55,221 nt of DNA from Actinomycetes bacterium (GTDB lineage Bacteria > Actinomycetota > Actinomycetes > Actinomycetales > Microbacteriaceae). A model generated the notes under the pieces. That model ran no database searches, had not been told where the DNA came from, and was given only the letters and a program-made list of their open reading frames with translations. Every line of letters begins with the position of its first letter. The first letter of the stretch is position 1. A program made the translations under genes and the position numbers. The stretch spans positions 1 through 55,221 of the forward strand of contig JAEYVF010000101.1 of assembly GCA_023432005.1 (NCBI GenBank), given 5' to 3'. Below, piece by piece: positions 9,321-17,972 of this stretch.

Positions 9321-10055
9321 ATGGCGGAGTCGCCCGATTACGCGGCCCCGGCCGTCGACAAGGCGTTCGACATCCTCGAGGTGCTCGCGGACCGCGAGGG
9401 AGGCCTCACGCAGACCGAGATCGCGGAGGCGACGGGCCGCAGCGTCAGCCAGATCTTCCGAGTGCTCGTGACGCTCGAGGCGCGCGGCTGGATCGTGCGC
9501 GACCGCGCATCCGGCGTGTACTCGTTCTCGATGGCGGCGTTCGACCTCGCGCACCGGCACGCCCCGCTGCGCGGGCTGCTCGTCGCCGCGACGCCCGTCA
9601 TGCGCGACCTCGCCGCCGCCGTGCGGCAGTCGTGCAACCTCGCGGTGCTCGACGGGGGTGCCGTGCGTGTCGTCGCCCAGGTGGAGAGCCCGGCCGACTT
9701 CGGCTACCGCGTGCGCGTGGGCGCCGCGTTCCCGCTCGCGAGCGCGACCGGAACCGTGCTCGTCGCGGGCGCCGAGCCCGAGCTGCGCGACGCGCTGATC
9801 GGCGAGGTCGACCCCGACGAGGTCGCGCGCATCGCCCCCGACGGCTCGTTGCGGCGCGACGACCCGCGGGAGCCGGGCATCGCCGACATGGTCGCGACCG
9901 TGCGCGACGCCCGGGGTCGCGCTCGCGCCGCGCTCACGGTGCCCTACGTCACGACGAGCTTCTCCGGCGCCGACGCCGAGCGCGTCCGCGTGCTCGCCGT
10001 CGAGGCGGCGGTGGCGATCGCGCAGCGGCTGCACCCGTCGCGCTCCGGCAGCTGA
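9321..10055 (+). CDS. IclR-family transcriptional regulator
   Basis: This 244-residue regulator has an N-terminal winged helix-turn-helix (about residues 10-65, with LTQTEIAEATGRSVSQIFRVLVTL cut by a typical turn). A C-terminal IclR effector domain follows, which binds small molecules. The ATG is 2 nt after the stop of the SAHH-like gene, so the two are co-transcribed. Likely targets are its own operon and the divergent nucleoside hydrolase, and perhaps add and the importer. The effector is unknown; a nucleoside or ribose derivative is a reasonable guess. Confidence 0.93.
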   Translation: MAESPDYAAPAVDKAFDILEVLADREGGLTQTEIAEATGRSVSQIFRVLVTLEARGWIVRDRASGVYSFSMAAFDLAHRHAPLRGLLVAATPVMRDLAAAVRQSCNLAVLDGGAVRVVAQVESPADFGYRVRVGAAFPLASATGTVLVAGAEPELRDALIGEVDPDEVARIAPDGSLRRDDPREPGIADMVATVRDARGRARAALTVPYVTTSFSGADAERVRVLAVEAAVAIAQRLHPSRSGS

Positions 10056-10097
10056 CCGGATTCGGCGTCACCACAGGATCGAGCGCGCCCGCCCGAC

Positions 10098-10103
10098 TAC
10101 GCT
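10098..10103 (+). promoter_or_regulatory. -10 element, leaderless promoter of add
   Basis: TACGCT is followed by 6 nt (TGAGGC) and the ATG at 10110. The same TGAGGC spacer precedes the ATG of the LpdA gene at 14572. Confidence 0.55.
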
Positions 10104-10109
10104 TGAGGC

Positions 10110-11231
10110 ATGAGCGACGCCGCACACGCAGACCACCACGTCGTCGACGGGGTCGAGCTGCGCACCCTCCCGAAGGTGTCCCTCCACGACCATCTCGACG
10201 GCGGCCTCCGCCCCCAGACGATCATCGAGCTCGCCGAGCCGCTCGGGCTCGAGCTCCCCGCGACGGATGCCGACGCGCTCGCCGCGTGGTTCGCCGAGAA
10301 GTCCGACTCCGGCTCGCTCGTCGAGTACCTGAAGACCTTCGACCTCACGACCGCCGTCATGCAGACCGCCGACGGGCTCACGCGCGTCGCGCGCGAGTTC
10401 GTCGAGGACCTCGCGGCCGACGGCGTCGTGTGGGGCGAGATCCGCTGGGCGCCCGAGCAGCACCTCGCCCGCGGCCTGAGCCTCGACGAGGCCGTCGAGG
10501 CCGTGCAGCGCGGTCTCGACGAGGGCGTCGACCTCGTTGCGGATGCGGGCGGCAGCATCCGCGTCGGCCAGCTCGTGAGCGCCATGCGCCACCTCGACCG
10601 CGGCACCGAGATCGCCGAGCTCGCGCTGCGTCACCGCGACCGGGGCGCCGTCGGCTTCGACATCGCGGGACCCGAGGCCGGGTTCCCCGCGAGCCGGTTC
10701 GCCGAGGCGTTCGACCTGCTCGCGCGCGAGTGCTTCCCGGCGACGATCCACGCGGGCGAGGCCGATGGACTCGAGTCGATCCGCGGCGCGCTCGTCGACG
10801 GGCACGCACTGCGCCTCGGCCACGGCGTGCGCATCGCCGAGGACATCACGATCGAGTCGCAGGACGACGAGGCGAGCTACGTGAGCCTCGGCCGCCTCGC
10901 GCAGTGGGTCAAGGACCGCGGCATCGCCCTCGAGACGAGCCCGAGCTCGAACCTGCAGACGGGCGCCGTGGCGGCGTGGGGCGACGACCTGACCGCGCAC
11001 CCCTTCGACCTGCTCTACCAGCTCGGCTTCCGCGTGACCGTCAACACCGACAACCGCCTCATGAGCGCCACGACGCTCACGCGCGAGCTCGCGCTGCTCG
11101 TCGACACCTTCGGCTACGACCTCGACGACCTCCTGACGTTCCAGCTCAACGCGGCCGAGGCGGCCTTCCTGCCCCTCGAGGACCGCGCGGAGCTCGTGGC
11201 CCTCATCGAGGAGGGGTTCGGCGCCGCCTGA
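10110..11231 (+). CDS. add: Adenosine deaminase
   Basis: This 373-residue zinc hydrolase converts adenosine or deoxyadenosine to inosine or deoxyinosine. Metal ligands HDH are at residues 26-28. Other active-site motifs are GFDIAGPEAGFP, TIHAGEADG, RLGHGVRI, ETSPSSNL and a late VNTDN that supplies the second metal Asp. It is longer than the E. coli enzyme (about 330 residues), with an extra segment in the middle, as is common in actinobacteria. Its stop overlaps the PTS EIIA start. Inosine made here would go to purine nucleoside phosphorylase or the nucleoside hydrolase. Confidence 0.96.
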   Translation: MSDAAHADHHVVDGVELRTLPKVSLHDHLDGGLRPQTIIELAEPLGLELPATDADALAAWFAEKSDSGSLVEYLKTFDLTTAVMQTADGLTRVAREFVEDLAADGVVWGEIRWAPEQHLARGLSLDEAVEAVQRGLDEGVDLVADAGGSIRVGQLVSAMRHLDRGTEIAELALRHRDRGAVGFDIAGPEAGFPASRFAEAFDLLARECFPATIHAGEADGLESIRGALVDGHALRLGHGVRIAEDITIESQDDEASYVSLGRLAQWVKDRGIALETSPSSNLQTGAVAAWGDDLTAHPFDLLYQLGFRVTVNTDNRLMSATTLTRELALLVDTFGYDLDDLLTFQLNAAEAAFLPLEDRAELVALIEEGFGAA

Positions 11232-11692
11232 TGGATCAGCTGCCCGCTCTTCCGCCGCTGCCCGACGAGGGCGTCGTGCTGCGCGCGCGCGCGAAGGACT
11301 GGCGCGAGTCGGTCGAGATCGCGGGCCGTGCGCTCGCGGCGAGCGACGCCACCGATGCGGGTTACGCGACCGACATGGTGCGCATGATCGAGGAGCACGG
11401 CCCGTACGTCGTCGTGGCGCCCGGACTTGCCCTCGCGCACGCGCGTCCGGGTCCCGCGGTGCGCCGCGACGGGCTCGCGATCGTGACGCTCGCCGAGCCC
11501 GTGCCGTTCGGGCACCCGTACAACGACCCGGTGCGCGTCGTGCTCGCGCTCGCGGGCGCGTCGAGCGCGCGCCACCTGCAACTCGTCGCGGAGATCGCCA
11601 ACATCTTCAACGACTCGGATGCGGTCGCTCGCATCGCCGCGTCGACGACCGCCGACGAGGTGCGCGAGATCCTCGGGGTGACGGCCCCGTGA
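11231..11692 (+). CDS. PTS EIIA component (mannitol/ascorbate type)
   Basis: This 153-residue EIIA domain has the phosphorylatable histidine in GLALAHARPG (His70) and a second conserved region EPVPFGHPYNDPVRVVLALA. It would accept phosphate from HPr and pass it to the EIIB encoded next. The ATG overlaps the stop of add (ATGA), so the PTS pair is tightly linked to adenosine deamination. The closest families I recognise are UlaC/SgaA-type EIIA proteins. No EIIC permease is present in the window. Confidence 0.9.
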   Translation: MDQLPALPPLPDEGVVLRARAKDWRESVEIAGRALAASDATDAGYATDMVRMIEEHGPYVVVAPGLALAHARPGPAVRRDGLAIVTLAEPVPFGHPYNDPVRVVLALAGASSARHLQLVAEIANIFNDSDAVARIAASTTADEVREILGVTAP

Positions 11693-11961
11693 AGATCCTG
11701 ACGCTGTGCGGCGCCGGGATCGGCACGAGCGGCATCCTCAAGATCAACACCGAGCGCGTGCTGCAGCGCATCGGCGTCGACGCGCGCGTGGTCGCGATCG
11801 ACGTCTCGATGCTCGAGTCGGAGCTCGAGGACGCGCAGGTCATCCTCACGAGTCCCGAGTTCGTCGAGGCGATCGGCAGCACCTTCGCCGACGTCATCGT
11901 CGTCGAGAACTACTTCGACACCGCCGAGCTCCAGCGCAAGCTCGAACTCGCGCTGGGCTGA
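11689..11961 (+). CDS. PTS EIIB component (ascorbate/lactose-like)
   Basis: This 90-residue EIIB domain has the phosphocysteine loop LTLCGAGIGTSG (Cys7). The GTG start overlaps the EIIA stop by 4 nt. A perfect hairpin follows 20 nt downstream and then the convergent mutase gene, so the operon ends here without an EIIC gene. The pair could serve a permease encoded elsewhere or act as a phosphorylation-based regulator. Sugar specificity cannot be read from the sequence. Confidence 0.9.
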   Translation: MKILTLCGAGIGTSGILKINTERVLQRIGVDARVVAIDVSMLESELEDAQVILTSPEFVEAIGSTFADVIVVENYFDTAELQRKLELALG

Positions 11962-11980
11962 CTGCGAGGCGGCACGGCCG

Positions 11981-12002
11981 GCGCCGCGGGGTTCCGCGGC
12001 GC
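11981..12002. terminator. Hairpin between convergent EIIB and mutase genes
   Basis: A perfect 9-bp G/C stem (GCGCCGCGG / CCGCGGCGC) closes a GGTT loop. It touches the stop codon of the leftward mutase gene and so could end transcripts from both sides. There is no T-tract. Confidence 0.55.
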
Positions 12003-13669
12003 TACGCCAACAGCGCGCGCATGCCCGCGTCGAGTGCGGCGAGCGCCGCATCCGCCGCCGCCTGGCGCTCCGCGGCCGTACCCTCGTCGGAGCGCGTGTC
12101 GAGGTAGCACTTGAGCTTCGGCTCGGTTCCGCTCGGCCGCACGATGATCCGCGAGCCGCCCTCGAGATGGAAGCGCAGGATCTCGCTCGGCGGGAACTGC
12201 CCGAAGCCCCCCGCGAAGTCGTCGATGCGCTCCACCCGGATGCCGCCCACCTCGCGCGGGGGCTCGGCGCGCAGCCGCGCCATGAGCTCGGGGATGCGGG
12301 CGAGGTCGGCGACGCGCACCGAGATCTGTCCGGATGCGAAGGCGCCGAAGCGCTCGGCGAACGCAGCGCGATGGTCGGCGAACGTCGCCCCCGAGGCGCG
12401 CAGCTCGGAGAAGAGGGCGAGCACCTCGACGGCCGCGGAGATGCCGTCCTTGTCGCGCACCTTGTCGGGGTCGACGAGGTAGCCGAGCGCCTCCTCGTAG
12501 CCGTACAGCAGGCCGCCGACGCGCGAGATCCACTTGAACCCGGTGAGCGTCTCCGCGAAGTCGAGGCCCTCCTTGCGCGCGACGACGCCGAGCGCGGGCG
12601 AGCTCACGAGCGAGCACGCGAAGGTGCCGTGCTCGAGGCCCTGCTCGGCCGCGCGGCGTGCGGCGCGCCAGCCGAGCAACCAGCCCACCTCGTTGCCCGA
12701 GAGCCGCTCCCAGCCGCCCTCGCCATCCGGCACACCCACGGCGACGCGGTCCGCGTCCGGGTCGTTCGCGATCACGAGGTCGGCGCCGTGCTCGGCCGCG
12801 GTCGCGAACGCGAGGTCCATCGCGCCGGCCTCCTCGGGGTTCGGGAAGTCGACGGTCGGGAAAGCGGGGTCGGGCTCCTGCTGAGCCGCGACGGACACGA
12901 CATCGGGGAAGCCGGCGGCCTCGAACACCCGGCGCGCGGTCTCCCACCCGACGCCGTGCATCGCGGTGTAGACGACCGTGAGCGGCTGCGGGTTCGTCGA
13001 CAGCGCGGCCGTGCGGCGCACGTACGCATCGACGACATCCTCTCCCGCGACCTCGTAGGCATCGGATCGCGGGAGCTCGAGGATCGAGCCATCGGCGACG
13101 CGCGCGATCTCGGCCTGGATCTCGGCGTCGGCCGGGGGCACGATCTGCGAGCCGTGGTCGAGCCGACCGAGGTAGACCTTGTAGCCGTTGTCGGCGGCGG
13201 GGTTGTGGCTCGCCGTCACCATGACACCCGCGCTCGTGTCGAGGTGGCGCACCGCGAACGCGAGCACGGGGGTCGGCAGCAGGCGGGGGAGCAGGATGGC
13301 GCGCACGCCGGCACCCGCCATGATCTCGGCGGTGTCGCGCGCGAACACGTCGGAGTTGCGGCGGCCGTCGTAGCCGATGACGACGCTCGGCTTCTCCTCG
13401 CGCGCGAGGAGGTACGCCGCGAGACCCGCGGCCGCCTGCGAGACGAGCACGCGGTTCATGCGCAGGGGCCCGGCGCCCAGCTCGCCGCGGAGGCCCGCCG
13501 TGCCGAACGTCAGCCGCCCCGCGAAACGCTTGTCGAGCTCGGATCGCGCATCCGGGTCGCCCGCGTCGGCGCGCGCGAGCAGCGCCTCGAGCTGGGCGCG
13601 CGTGACCTCATCCGGGTCCTGGGCGGCCCAGCGGCGGGCCGCCTCGAGCGCGTCGACGGCCGACCACAT
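12002..13669 (-). CDS. Phospho-sugar mutase (PGM/PMM family), possibly phosphopentomutase
   Basis: This 555-residue alpha-D-phosphohexomutase superfamily enzyme has the phosphoserine loop TASHNP (Ser154), the metal-binding loop DPDADR, and the C-terminal phosphate-binding loop RPSGTEPKLKCY. The length fits the PgcA/PGM2 branch, which includes phosphoglucomutase and phosphopentomutase activities. It is co-directional with purine nucleoside phosphorylase and overlaps it by 1 nt (ATGA). With PNP, DeoA and Add nearby, conversion of ribose-1-phosphate or deoxyribose-1-phosphate to the 5-phosphate is the most sensible role. Hexose-phosphate activity is also possible. Confidence 0.92.
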   Translation of the reverse strand: MWSAVDALEAARRWAAQDPDEVTRAQLEALLARADAGDPDARSELDKRFAGRLTFGTAGLRGELGAGPLRMNRVLVSQAAAGLAAYLLAREEKPSVVIGYDGRRNSDVFARDTAEIMAGAGVRAILLPRLLPTPVLAFAVRHLDTSAGVMVTASHNPAADNGYKVYLGRLDHGSQIVPPADAEIQAEIARVADGSILELPRSDAYEVAGEDVVDAYVRRTAALSTNPQPLTVVYTAMHGVGWETARRVFEAAGFPDVVSVAAQQEPDPAFPTVDFPNPEEAGAMDLAFATAAEHGADLVIANDPDADRVAVGVPDGEGGWERLSGNEVGWLLGWRAARRAAEQGLEHGTFACSLVSSPALGVVARKEGLDFAETLTGFKWISRVGGLLYGYEEALGYLVDPDKVRDKDGISAAVEVLALFSELRASGATFADHRAAFAERFGAFASGQISVRVADLARIPELMARLRAEPPREVGGIRVERIDDFAGGFGQFPPSEILRFHLEGGSRIIVRPSGTEPKLKCYLDTRSDEGTAAERQAAADAALAALDAGMRALLA

Positions 13670-14496
13670 CAGATCGCCGCCACGACGCGCGCGAGGAGGC
13701 CGGAGATCACCGGCTCGGCGTCCTTGCCCGCTTGGAGCACCTCGGCGTGGCTGAGGGGCTCGGGCGAGATGCCGGCGGCGAGGTTGGTGATGAGCGAGAA
13801 GCCGAGCACCTCCATGCCCGCCTGACGCGCCGCGATCGCCTCGAGCGCGGTCGACATGCCGACGATGTGGCCGCCGAGCGTCTTCGCCATCCGCACCTCG
13901 GCGGGCGTCTCGTAGTGCGGTCCGCGGAACTGCACGTAGACGCCCTCGTCGAGGTCGGGCTGGATGCTGCGGGCCACGTCGCGCAGGCGCTGCGAGTACA
14001 GGTCGGTGAGGTCGATGAAGGTCGCGCCCTCGAGCGGCGACGCCGCCGTGAGGTTGATGTGGTCGCTGATGAGCACGGGGGTGCCGGGCGTCCAGTGCTC
14101 CTTGATGCCGCCCGCGCCGTTCGTGAGGATCATCGTCGTGGCGCCCGCGGCGGCGGCCGTGCGCACGGAGTGCACGACGCGGCGCACACCGTGCCCCTCG
14201 TAGAAGTGGGTGCGCGCCCCGATCACGAGTGCGCGCTTGCCGTTCGGCAGCAGGATGCTGCGGAGGGTGCCGACGTGGCCCGTGAGCGCGGGGGCGCTGA
14301 AGCCGTGGATCTCCGTGGCGGGCACGGTCGCGACCGTCTCGCCGAGGAGGTCGGCGGCCTTCGCCCAGCCGGAGCCGAGGGTCAGTGCGATGTCGTGCTT
14401 CTCGACGCCCGTGGCCTCGGCGAGCTGCTCGGCCGCGATACGTGCGACGGCGAACGGGTCCACGTCCTCGCCGTCGAGAGGGTGCTCGTTGTGCAT
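13669..14496 (-). CDS. Purine-nucleoside phosphorylase
   Basis: This 275-residue trimeric-type PNP (PunA/mycobacterial DeoD branch) phosphorolyses inosine and guanosine, with their deoxy forms, to base and pentose-1-phosphate. Motifs include TLGSGW at the phosphate site, ARTHFYEGHG, NGAGGI, and FRGPHYETPAEVR with the purine/ribose-contacting residues. ITNLAAGIS carries the base-contacting Asn. The start is followed by the mutase gene in one leftward operon. The product of adenosine deaminase is its natural substrate. A TAGAGT hexamer 6 nt before the ATG suggests a leaderless mRNA. Confidence 0.95.
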   Translation of the reverse strand: MHNEHPLDGEDVDPFAVARIAAEQLAEATGVEKHDIALTLGSGWAKAADLLGETVATVPATEIHGFSAPALTGHVGTLRSILLPNGKRALVIGARTHFYEGHGVRRVVHSVRTAAAAGATTMILTNGAGGIKEHWTPGTPVLISDHINLTAASPLEGATFIDLTDLYSQRLRDVARSIQPDLDEGVYVQFRGPHYETPAEVRMAKTLGGHIVGMSTALEAIAARQAGMEVLGFSLITNLAAGISPEPLSHAEVLQAGKDAEPVISGLLARVVAAI

Positions 14497-14502
14497 CCCC
14501 TC

Positions 14503-14508
14503 ACTCTA
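14503..14508 (-). promoter_or_regulatory. -10 element, leaderless promoter of purine nucleoside phosphorylase
   Basis: TAGAGT on the minus strand, then GAGGGG, then ATG: 6-nt spacing as at other genes here. It drives the PNP-mutase pair. Confidence 0.5.
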
Positions 14509-14571
14509 CGAGGACAGGCCCGGTTCGGACGGTCGCGCGTATCCGGTCAGCGGATGCGCGACAATTGAGGC

Positions 14572-16007
14572 ATGCCCTACGAGTTCGAGCGGACCCAACG
14601 CATCGCCGTCCTCGGAGGGGGGCCCGGCGGATACGAAGCCGCCCTCACGGGAGCGCAGCTCGGAGCGGAGGTCACGCTCGTCGAACGCGCGGGCGTCGGC
14701 GGCGCGGCCGTGCTCACCGACGTCGTCCCGTCGAAGTCGCTCATCGCGACGGCGGGAGCCGCGACGGATGTCGGCCAGGCCGCCGATCTCGGCGTCCAGT
14801 TCTTCACGCGCACCGAGAAGGGCCGCGCCGTGCGGCCCGAGGTCACCGTCAACCTCGCGGCCGTCAACCAGCGCCTCATGCTGCTCGCGCGTCAGCAGTC
14901 GGAGGACATGAAGTCGCAGCTCGTGAAGGCGGGCGTGCGCATCGTCACGGGCGACGGCCGCCTCGACGGCACCGACCGCCTCGTCGTGTCGACCGGCAAG
15001 GGCAAGAAGCGCGTCGACTTCGACGAGGTCGCCGCCGACACGCTCGTCGTCGCGGTGGGCTCGAGCCCGCGCGTGCTGCCGAGCGCGAAGCCCGACGGCA
15101 AGCGGATCCTCACGTGGACCCAGCTCTACAACCTCGACGAGGTGCCCGAGCACCTCATCGTCGTCGGCTCCGGCGTCACCGGTGCGGAGTTCGCATCCGC
15201 CTACCTCGCGCTCGGCGCGCAGGTCACGCTCGTCTCGAGCCGCGATCAGGTGCTCCCGGGAGAGGACGCGGATGCCGCGCGCGTCATCGAGAACGTCTTC
15301 GTCCGCGGCGGCATGACGGTGCTCTCGAAGTCCCGCATGCAGTCGGTCGAGCGCTCGGGCGACGGCGTCGTCGTGACGCTCGCCGACGGACGCACGGTCG
15401 AGGGCTCCCACTGCCTCCTCGCCGTCGGCTCCGTGCCGAACACCGCGGGCATCGGTCTCGAGGAGGCGGGCGTGCAGCTCACCGACTCGGGCCACATCCG
15501 CGTCAACCGCGTCGCGCGTACCTCGATGCCGATGATCTACGGCGTCGGCGACTGCTCCGATTTCCTGCCGCTCGCATCCGTCGCCTCGATGCAGGGCCGC
15601 ACGGCCGTCTTCCATGCGATGGGCGACGCCGTCAACCCCACCGAGCTGCGCAACGTCACGAGCAACATCTTCACGCACCCCGAGGTCGCGACGGTCGGCT
15701 GGTCGCAGAAGCAGATCGAGGAGGGTCTCGCGCAGGGCGAGATCTACAAGCTGCCGCTCGCCTCGAACCCCCGCGCGAAGATGGAGGGCATCAAGGACGG
15801 CTTCGTGAAGCTGTTCGCCCGCACGGGCTCGGGCACCGTCATCGGCGGCGTCGTGGTGGCCCCGAAGGCGTCCGACCTCATCCGCCGATCGCGCTCGCGG
15901 TCGAGCATCGCCTCACGGTCGACCAGCTCGCGCGTGCCTTCTCGGTGTACCCGTCCCTCTCCGGCGCCGTCACCGACGCCGCGCGCGCCATGCACATCGT
16001 CTCCTGA
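14572..16007 (+). CDS. lpdA: LpdA-type NAD(P)H quinone reductase, frameshifted near the C-terminus
   Basis: This flavoprotein disulfide reductase family member has the FAD motif VLGGGPGGYEAA, an NAD(P) motif VVGSGVTGAEFAS and the late FAD motif IYGVGDCSD. The usual redox pair CxxxxC is absent (GVGGAAVLTDVVPSKS), which marks the LpdA/quinone reductase branch rather than lipoamide dehydrogenase. The frame set by the ATG keeps family sequence up to PKASDLI (codon 437, base 15882) and then becomes Arg/Ser/Pro-rich to a stop at 16125. The expected C-terminus (PIALAVEHRLTVDQLARAF...) continues in the next frame from 15885 to a TGA at 16005-16007. The coordinates given join the two. It is either a real 1-nt deletion or a sequencing error. 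Confidence 0.85.
15883..15885 (+). other. Frameshift site in the LpdA-type reductase gene
   Basis: After the Leu-Ile codons (15877-15882) the sequence reads CGCCGATCGCG. Mycobacterial LpdA has Leu-Ile-Leu-Pro-Ile-Ala at this position, so inserting one base near 15883-15885 (for example a T making CTG) restores about 40 residues of the dimerisation domain. Confidence 0.8.
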
Positions 16008-16026
16008 CCCCCTGCCCCCGGGGTCC

Positions 16027-16100
16027 CCGCGAGCGCTACCGAATCCGGCGACGGCTGCCGGCGGGGCGACCGCGTTCGCCGGATTCGGTAGCGCTCGCGG
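16027..16100. terminator. 25-bp perfect inverted repeat between convergent genes
   Basis: Arms at 16027-16051 and 16076-16100 are perfect reverse complements over 25 bp, beginning CCGCGAGCGCTACCGAATCC, around a 24-nt G/C-rich loop. It fills the space between the LpdA gene and the convergent carboxylase gene, so it is placed to act as a bidirectional terminator. The length and perfection of the stem exceed a normal terminator, and there is no T-tract. Confidence 0.7.
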
Positions 16101-16114
16101 AGAGGGAGGGGACG

Positions 16115-17872
16115 TCAGTCGGTGATCGTCAGGAGGAGGTGACCGGAGGAGACGGTCGCGCCGACCGTCGCGTCGATCGCACCGATCGTGCCGTCCTTGT
16201 GGGCCGTGAGCGGCTGCTCCATCTTCATGGCCTCCAGCACGACGACGAGGTCGCCCTTGACGACCTTGTCGCCCTCGCTCACGGCGAGCTTGACGATGGT
16301 CGCCTGCATGGGCGCCTTGACGGCGTCGCCGGTCGCGGTGGCGACGGCGCGCGAGCCTCCCCGGCGACGCGGGGGCGGGGGAGCGGCGACGGTCGCCGAC
16401 GGGAGGAGAGCCGTCGGGAGCGACACCGCGACGCGCTTGCCCTCGACCTCGACGACGACCGAGTGGCGCTTCTCGGGGGCGGAGGTCTCGGCGAGCACGC
16501 CGCCCCAGGGCTCTAGCTCGCCCGTGAACTCCGTCTCGATCCAGCGGGTGAACACGCCGAAGCGGCCATCGGGAGCCGTGAAGGCGGGGTCGCGCACGAT
16601 CGCGCGGTGGAACGGGATGACGGTCGGCAGGCCCGCGATCTCGAACTCGTCGAGAGCGCGGCGGGCGCGCTCGAGGGCGTCCTCACGCGTGGAGCCCGTG
16701 ACGATGAGCTTCGCGATGAGCGAGTCGAAGGCGCCCGAGATCTCGTCGCCGGTCGTGACGCCCGAGTCGACGCGCACACCGGGGCCGCCGGGATAGCGGA
16801 TGGCCTGGATCGGCCCGGGGGTCGGCAGGAAGTTGCGGCCGGGATCCTCGCCGTTGATGCGGAACTCGATCGAGTGGCCGTGCGTCTCGGGGTCCGGGTA
16901 GTCGAGGATGCCGCCCTCCGCGATGCGGAACTGCTCGCGCACGAGATCGATGCCCGTCACCTCCTCGGAGACCGGGTGCTCGACCTGGAGGCGCGTGTTG
17001 ACCTCGAGGAACGAGACGGTGCCGTCGAGCCCGATGAGGAACTCGCACGTGCCGGCGCCGACGTAGCCGACCTCGCGCAGGATGGCCTTCGACGAGGTGT
17101 AGAGCAGTTCGCGCTGGGCGTCCGTGAGGAACGGCGCGGGCGCCTCCTCGACGAGCTTCTGGTGGCGGCGCTGCAGCGAGCAGTCGCGGGTCGACACGAC
17201 CACGACGTTGCCCTCGGCGTCCGCGAGGCACTGGGTCTCGACGTGCCGCGGCTTGTCGAGGTACTTCTCCACGAAGCACTCGCCGCGGCCGAAGGCCGCG
17301 ACGGCCTCGCGCGTCGCCGACTCGAAGAGCTCGGGCACCTCCTCGCGCGTGCGGGCGACCTTGAGGCCGCGGCCGCCGCCGCCGAACGCCGCCTTGATGG
17401 CGACCGGGAGGCCGTACTGGTCGACGAACTCGAGCACCTCGTCGGCGCCGGAGACGGGGTTGAGCGTTCCGGGCGCGAGTGGGGCTCCCACCTTCTCGGC
17501 CACATGGCGGGCCGACACCTTGTCGCCGAGGCGCTCGATGGCATCCGGCGAGGGGCCGATCCAGATGAGCCCCGCGTCGATGACGGCGCGCGCGAAGTCG
17601 GCGTTCTCGGCGAGGAAGCCGTAGCCGGGATGCACCGCGTCGGCGCCGGAGCGCCGGGCGACGGAGAGCAGCTTGTCGATGACGAGGTAGGTGGTGGCGC
17701 TCGTCGCGCCGTCGAGGGCGTACGCCTCGTCGGCGAGGACCACGTGCCGCGCGCCGCGGTCCTGGTCGGCGTAGACGGCGACGGATGCGATTCCGGCGTC
17801 GCGGGCGGCGCGGATCACGCGCACCGCGATCTCCCCCCGATTCGCGATCAGGACCTTCGTGATGCGAGGCAT
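16115..17872 (-). CDS. accA3: Acyl-CoA carboxylase alpha subunit (biotin carboxylase + BCCP)
   Basis: This 585-residue subunit carboxylates biotin using ATP and bicarbonate. The N-terminal biotin carboxylase/ATP-grasp part (about residues 1-450) starts ITKVLIANRGEIAVRVIRA and has the glycine loop AFGGGGRGLKV and the catalytic LEVNTRLQVEH. After a variable linker, the C-terminal BCCP domain carries the biotinylated lysine in VVLEAMKMEQPL. It is the usual actinobacterial AccA3 type that serves several carboxyltransferases, including the AccD/AccE pair at 23.3-25.1 kb. BirA at 26.1 kb would attach the biotin. The ATG follows a TAGGCT hexamer by 9 nt. Confidence 0.95.
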   Translation of the reverse strand: MPRITKVLIANRGEIAVRVIRAARDAGIASVAVYADQDRGARHVVLADEAYALDGATSATTYLVIDKLLSVARRSGADAVHPGYGFLAENADFARAVIDAGLIWIGPSPDAIERLGDKVSARHVAEKVGAPLAPGTLNPVSGADEVLEFVDQYGLPVAIKAAFGGGGRGLKVARTREEVPELFESATREAVAAFGRGECFVEKYLDKPRHVETQCLADAEGNVVVVSTRDCSLQRRHQKLVEEAPAPFLTDAQRELLYTSSKAILREVGYVGAGTCEFLIGLDGTVSFLEVNTRLQVEHPVSEEVTGIDLVREQFRIAEGGILDYPDPETHGHSIEFRINGEDPGRNFLPTPGPIQAIRYPGGPGVRVDSGVTTGDEISGAFDSLIAKLIVTGSTREDALERARRALDEFEIAGLPTVIPFHRAIVRDPAFTAPDGRFGVFTRWIETEFTGELEPWGGVLAETSAPEKRHSVVVEVEGKRVAVSLPTALLPSATVAAPPPPRRRGGSRAVATATGDAVKAPMQATIVKLAVSEGDKVVKGDLVVVLEAMKMEQPLTAHKDGTIGAIDATVGATVSSGHLLLTITD

Positions 17873-17881
17873 AGTGTCCCC

Positions 17882-17887
17882 AGCCTA
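17882..17887 (-). promoter_or_regulatory. -10 element upstream of accA3
   Basis: TAGGCT on the minus strand lies 9 nt before the ATG, compatible with a leaderless or nearly leaderless transcript. The identical hexamer precedes accD at 25123-25128. Confidence 0.45.
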
Positions 17888-17972
17888 GGGGCCGACTCTC
17901 TCGGCGCCGTTGTCGGGCGCACACAAACCCGTTCGCGAGGCTTGCGCCGGGTCTACAAGCGCGGGGCGGTCG

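Noticed and set aside
9632..11692. 686-residue plus-strand frame over the IclR and add genes
   Set aside because: Most of it is an Arg/Ala-rich shadow; only its last 153 codons, from 11231, are the real PTS EIIA.
14572..16125. The 517-residue reading of the LpdA-type gene with an Arg/Ser/Pro-rich tail
   Set aside because: The last 80 residues do not resemble the family, and the expected C-terminus is present in the neighbouring frame, so the tail is taken as a frameshift product.
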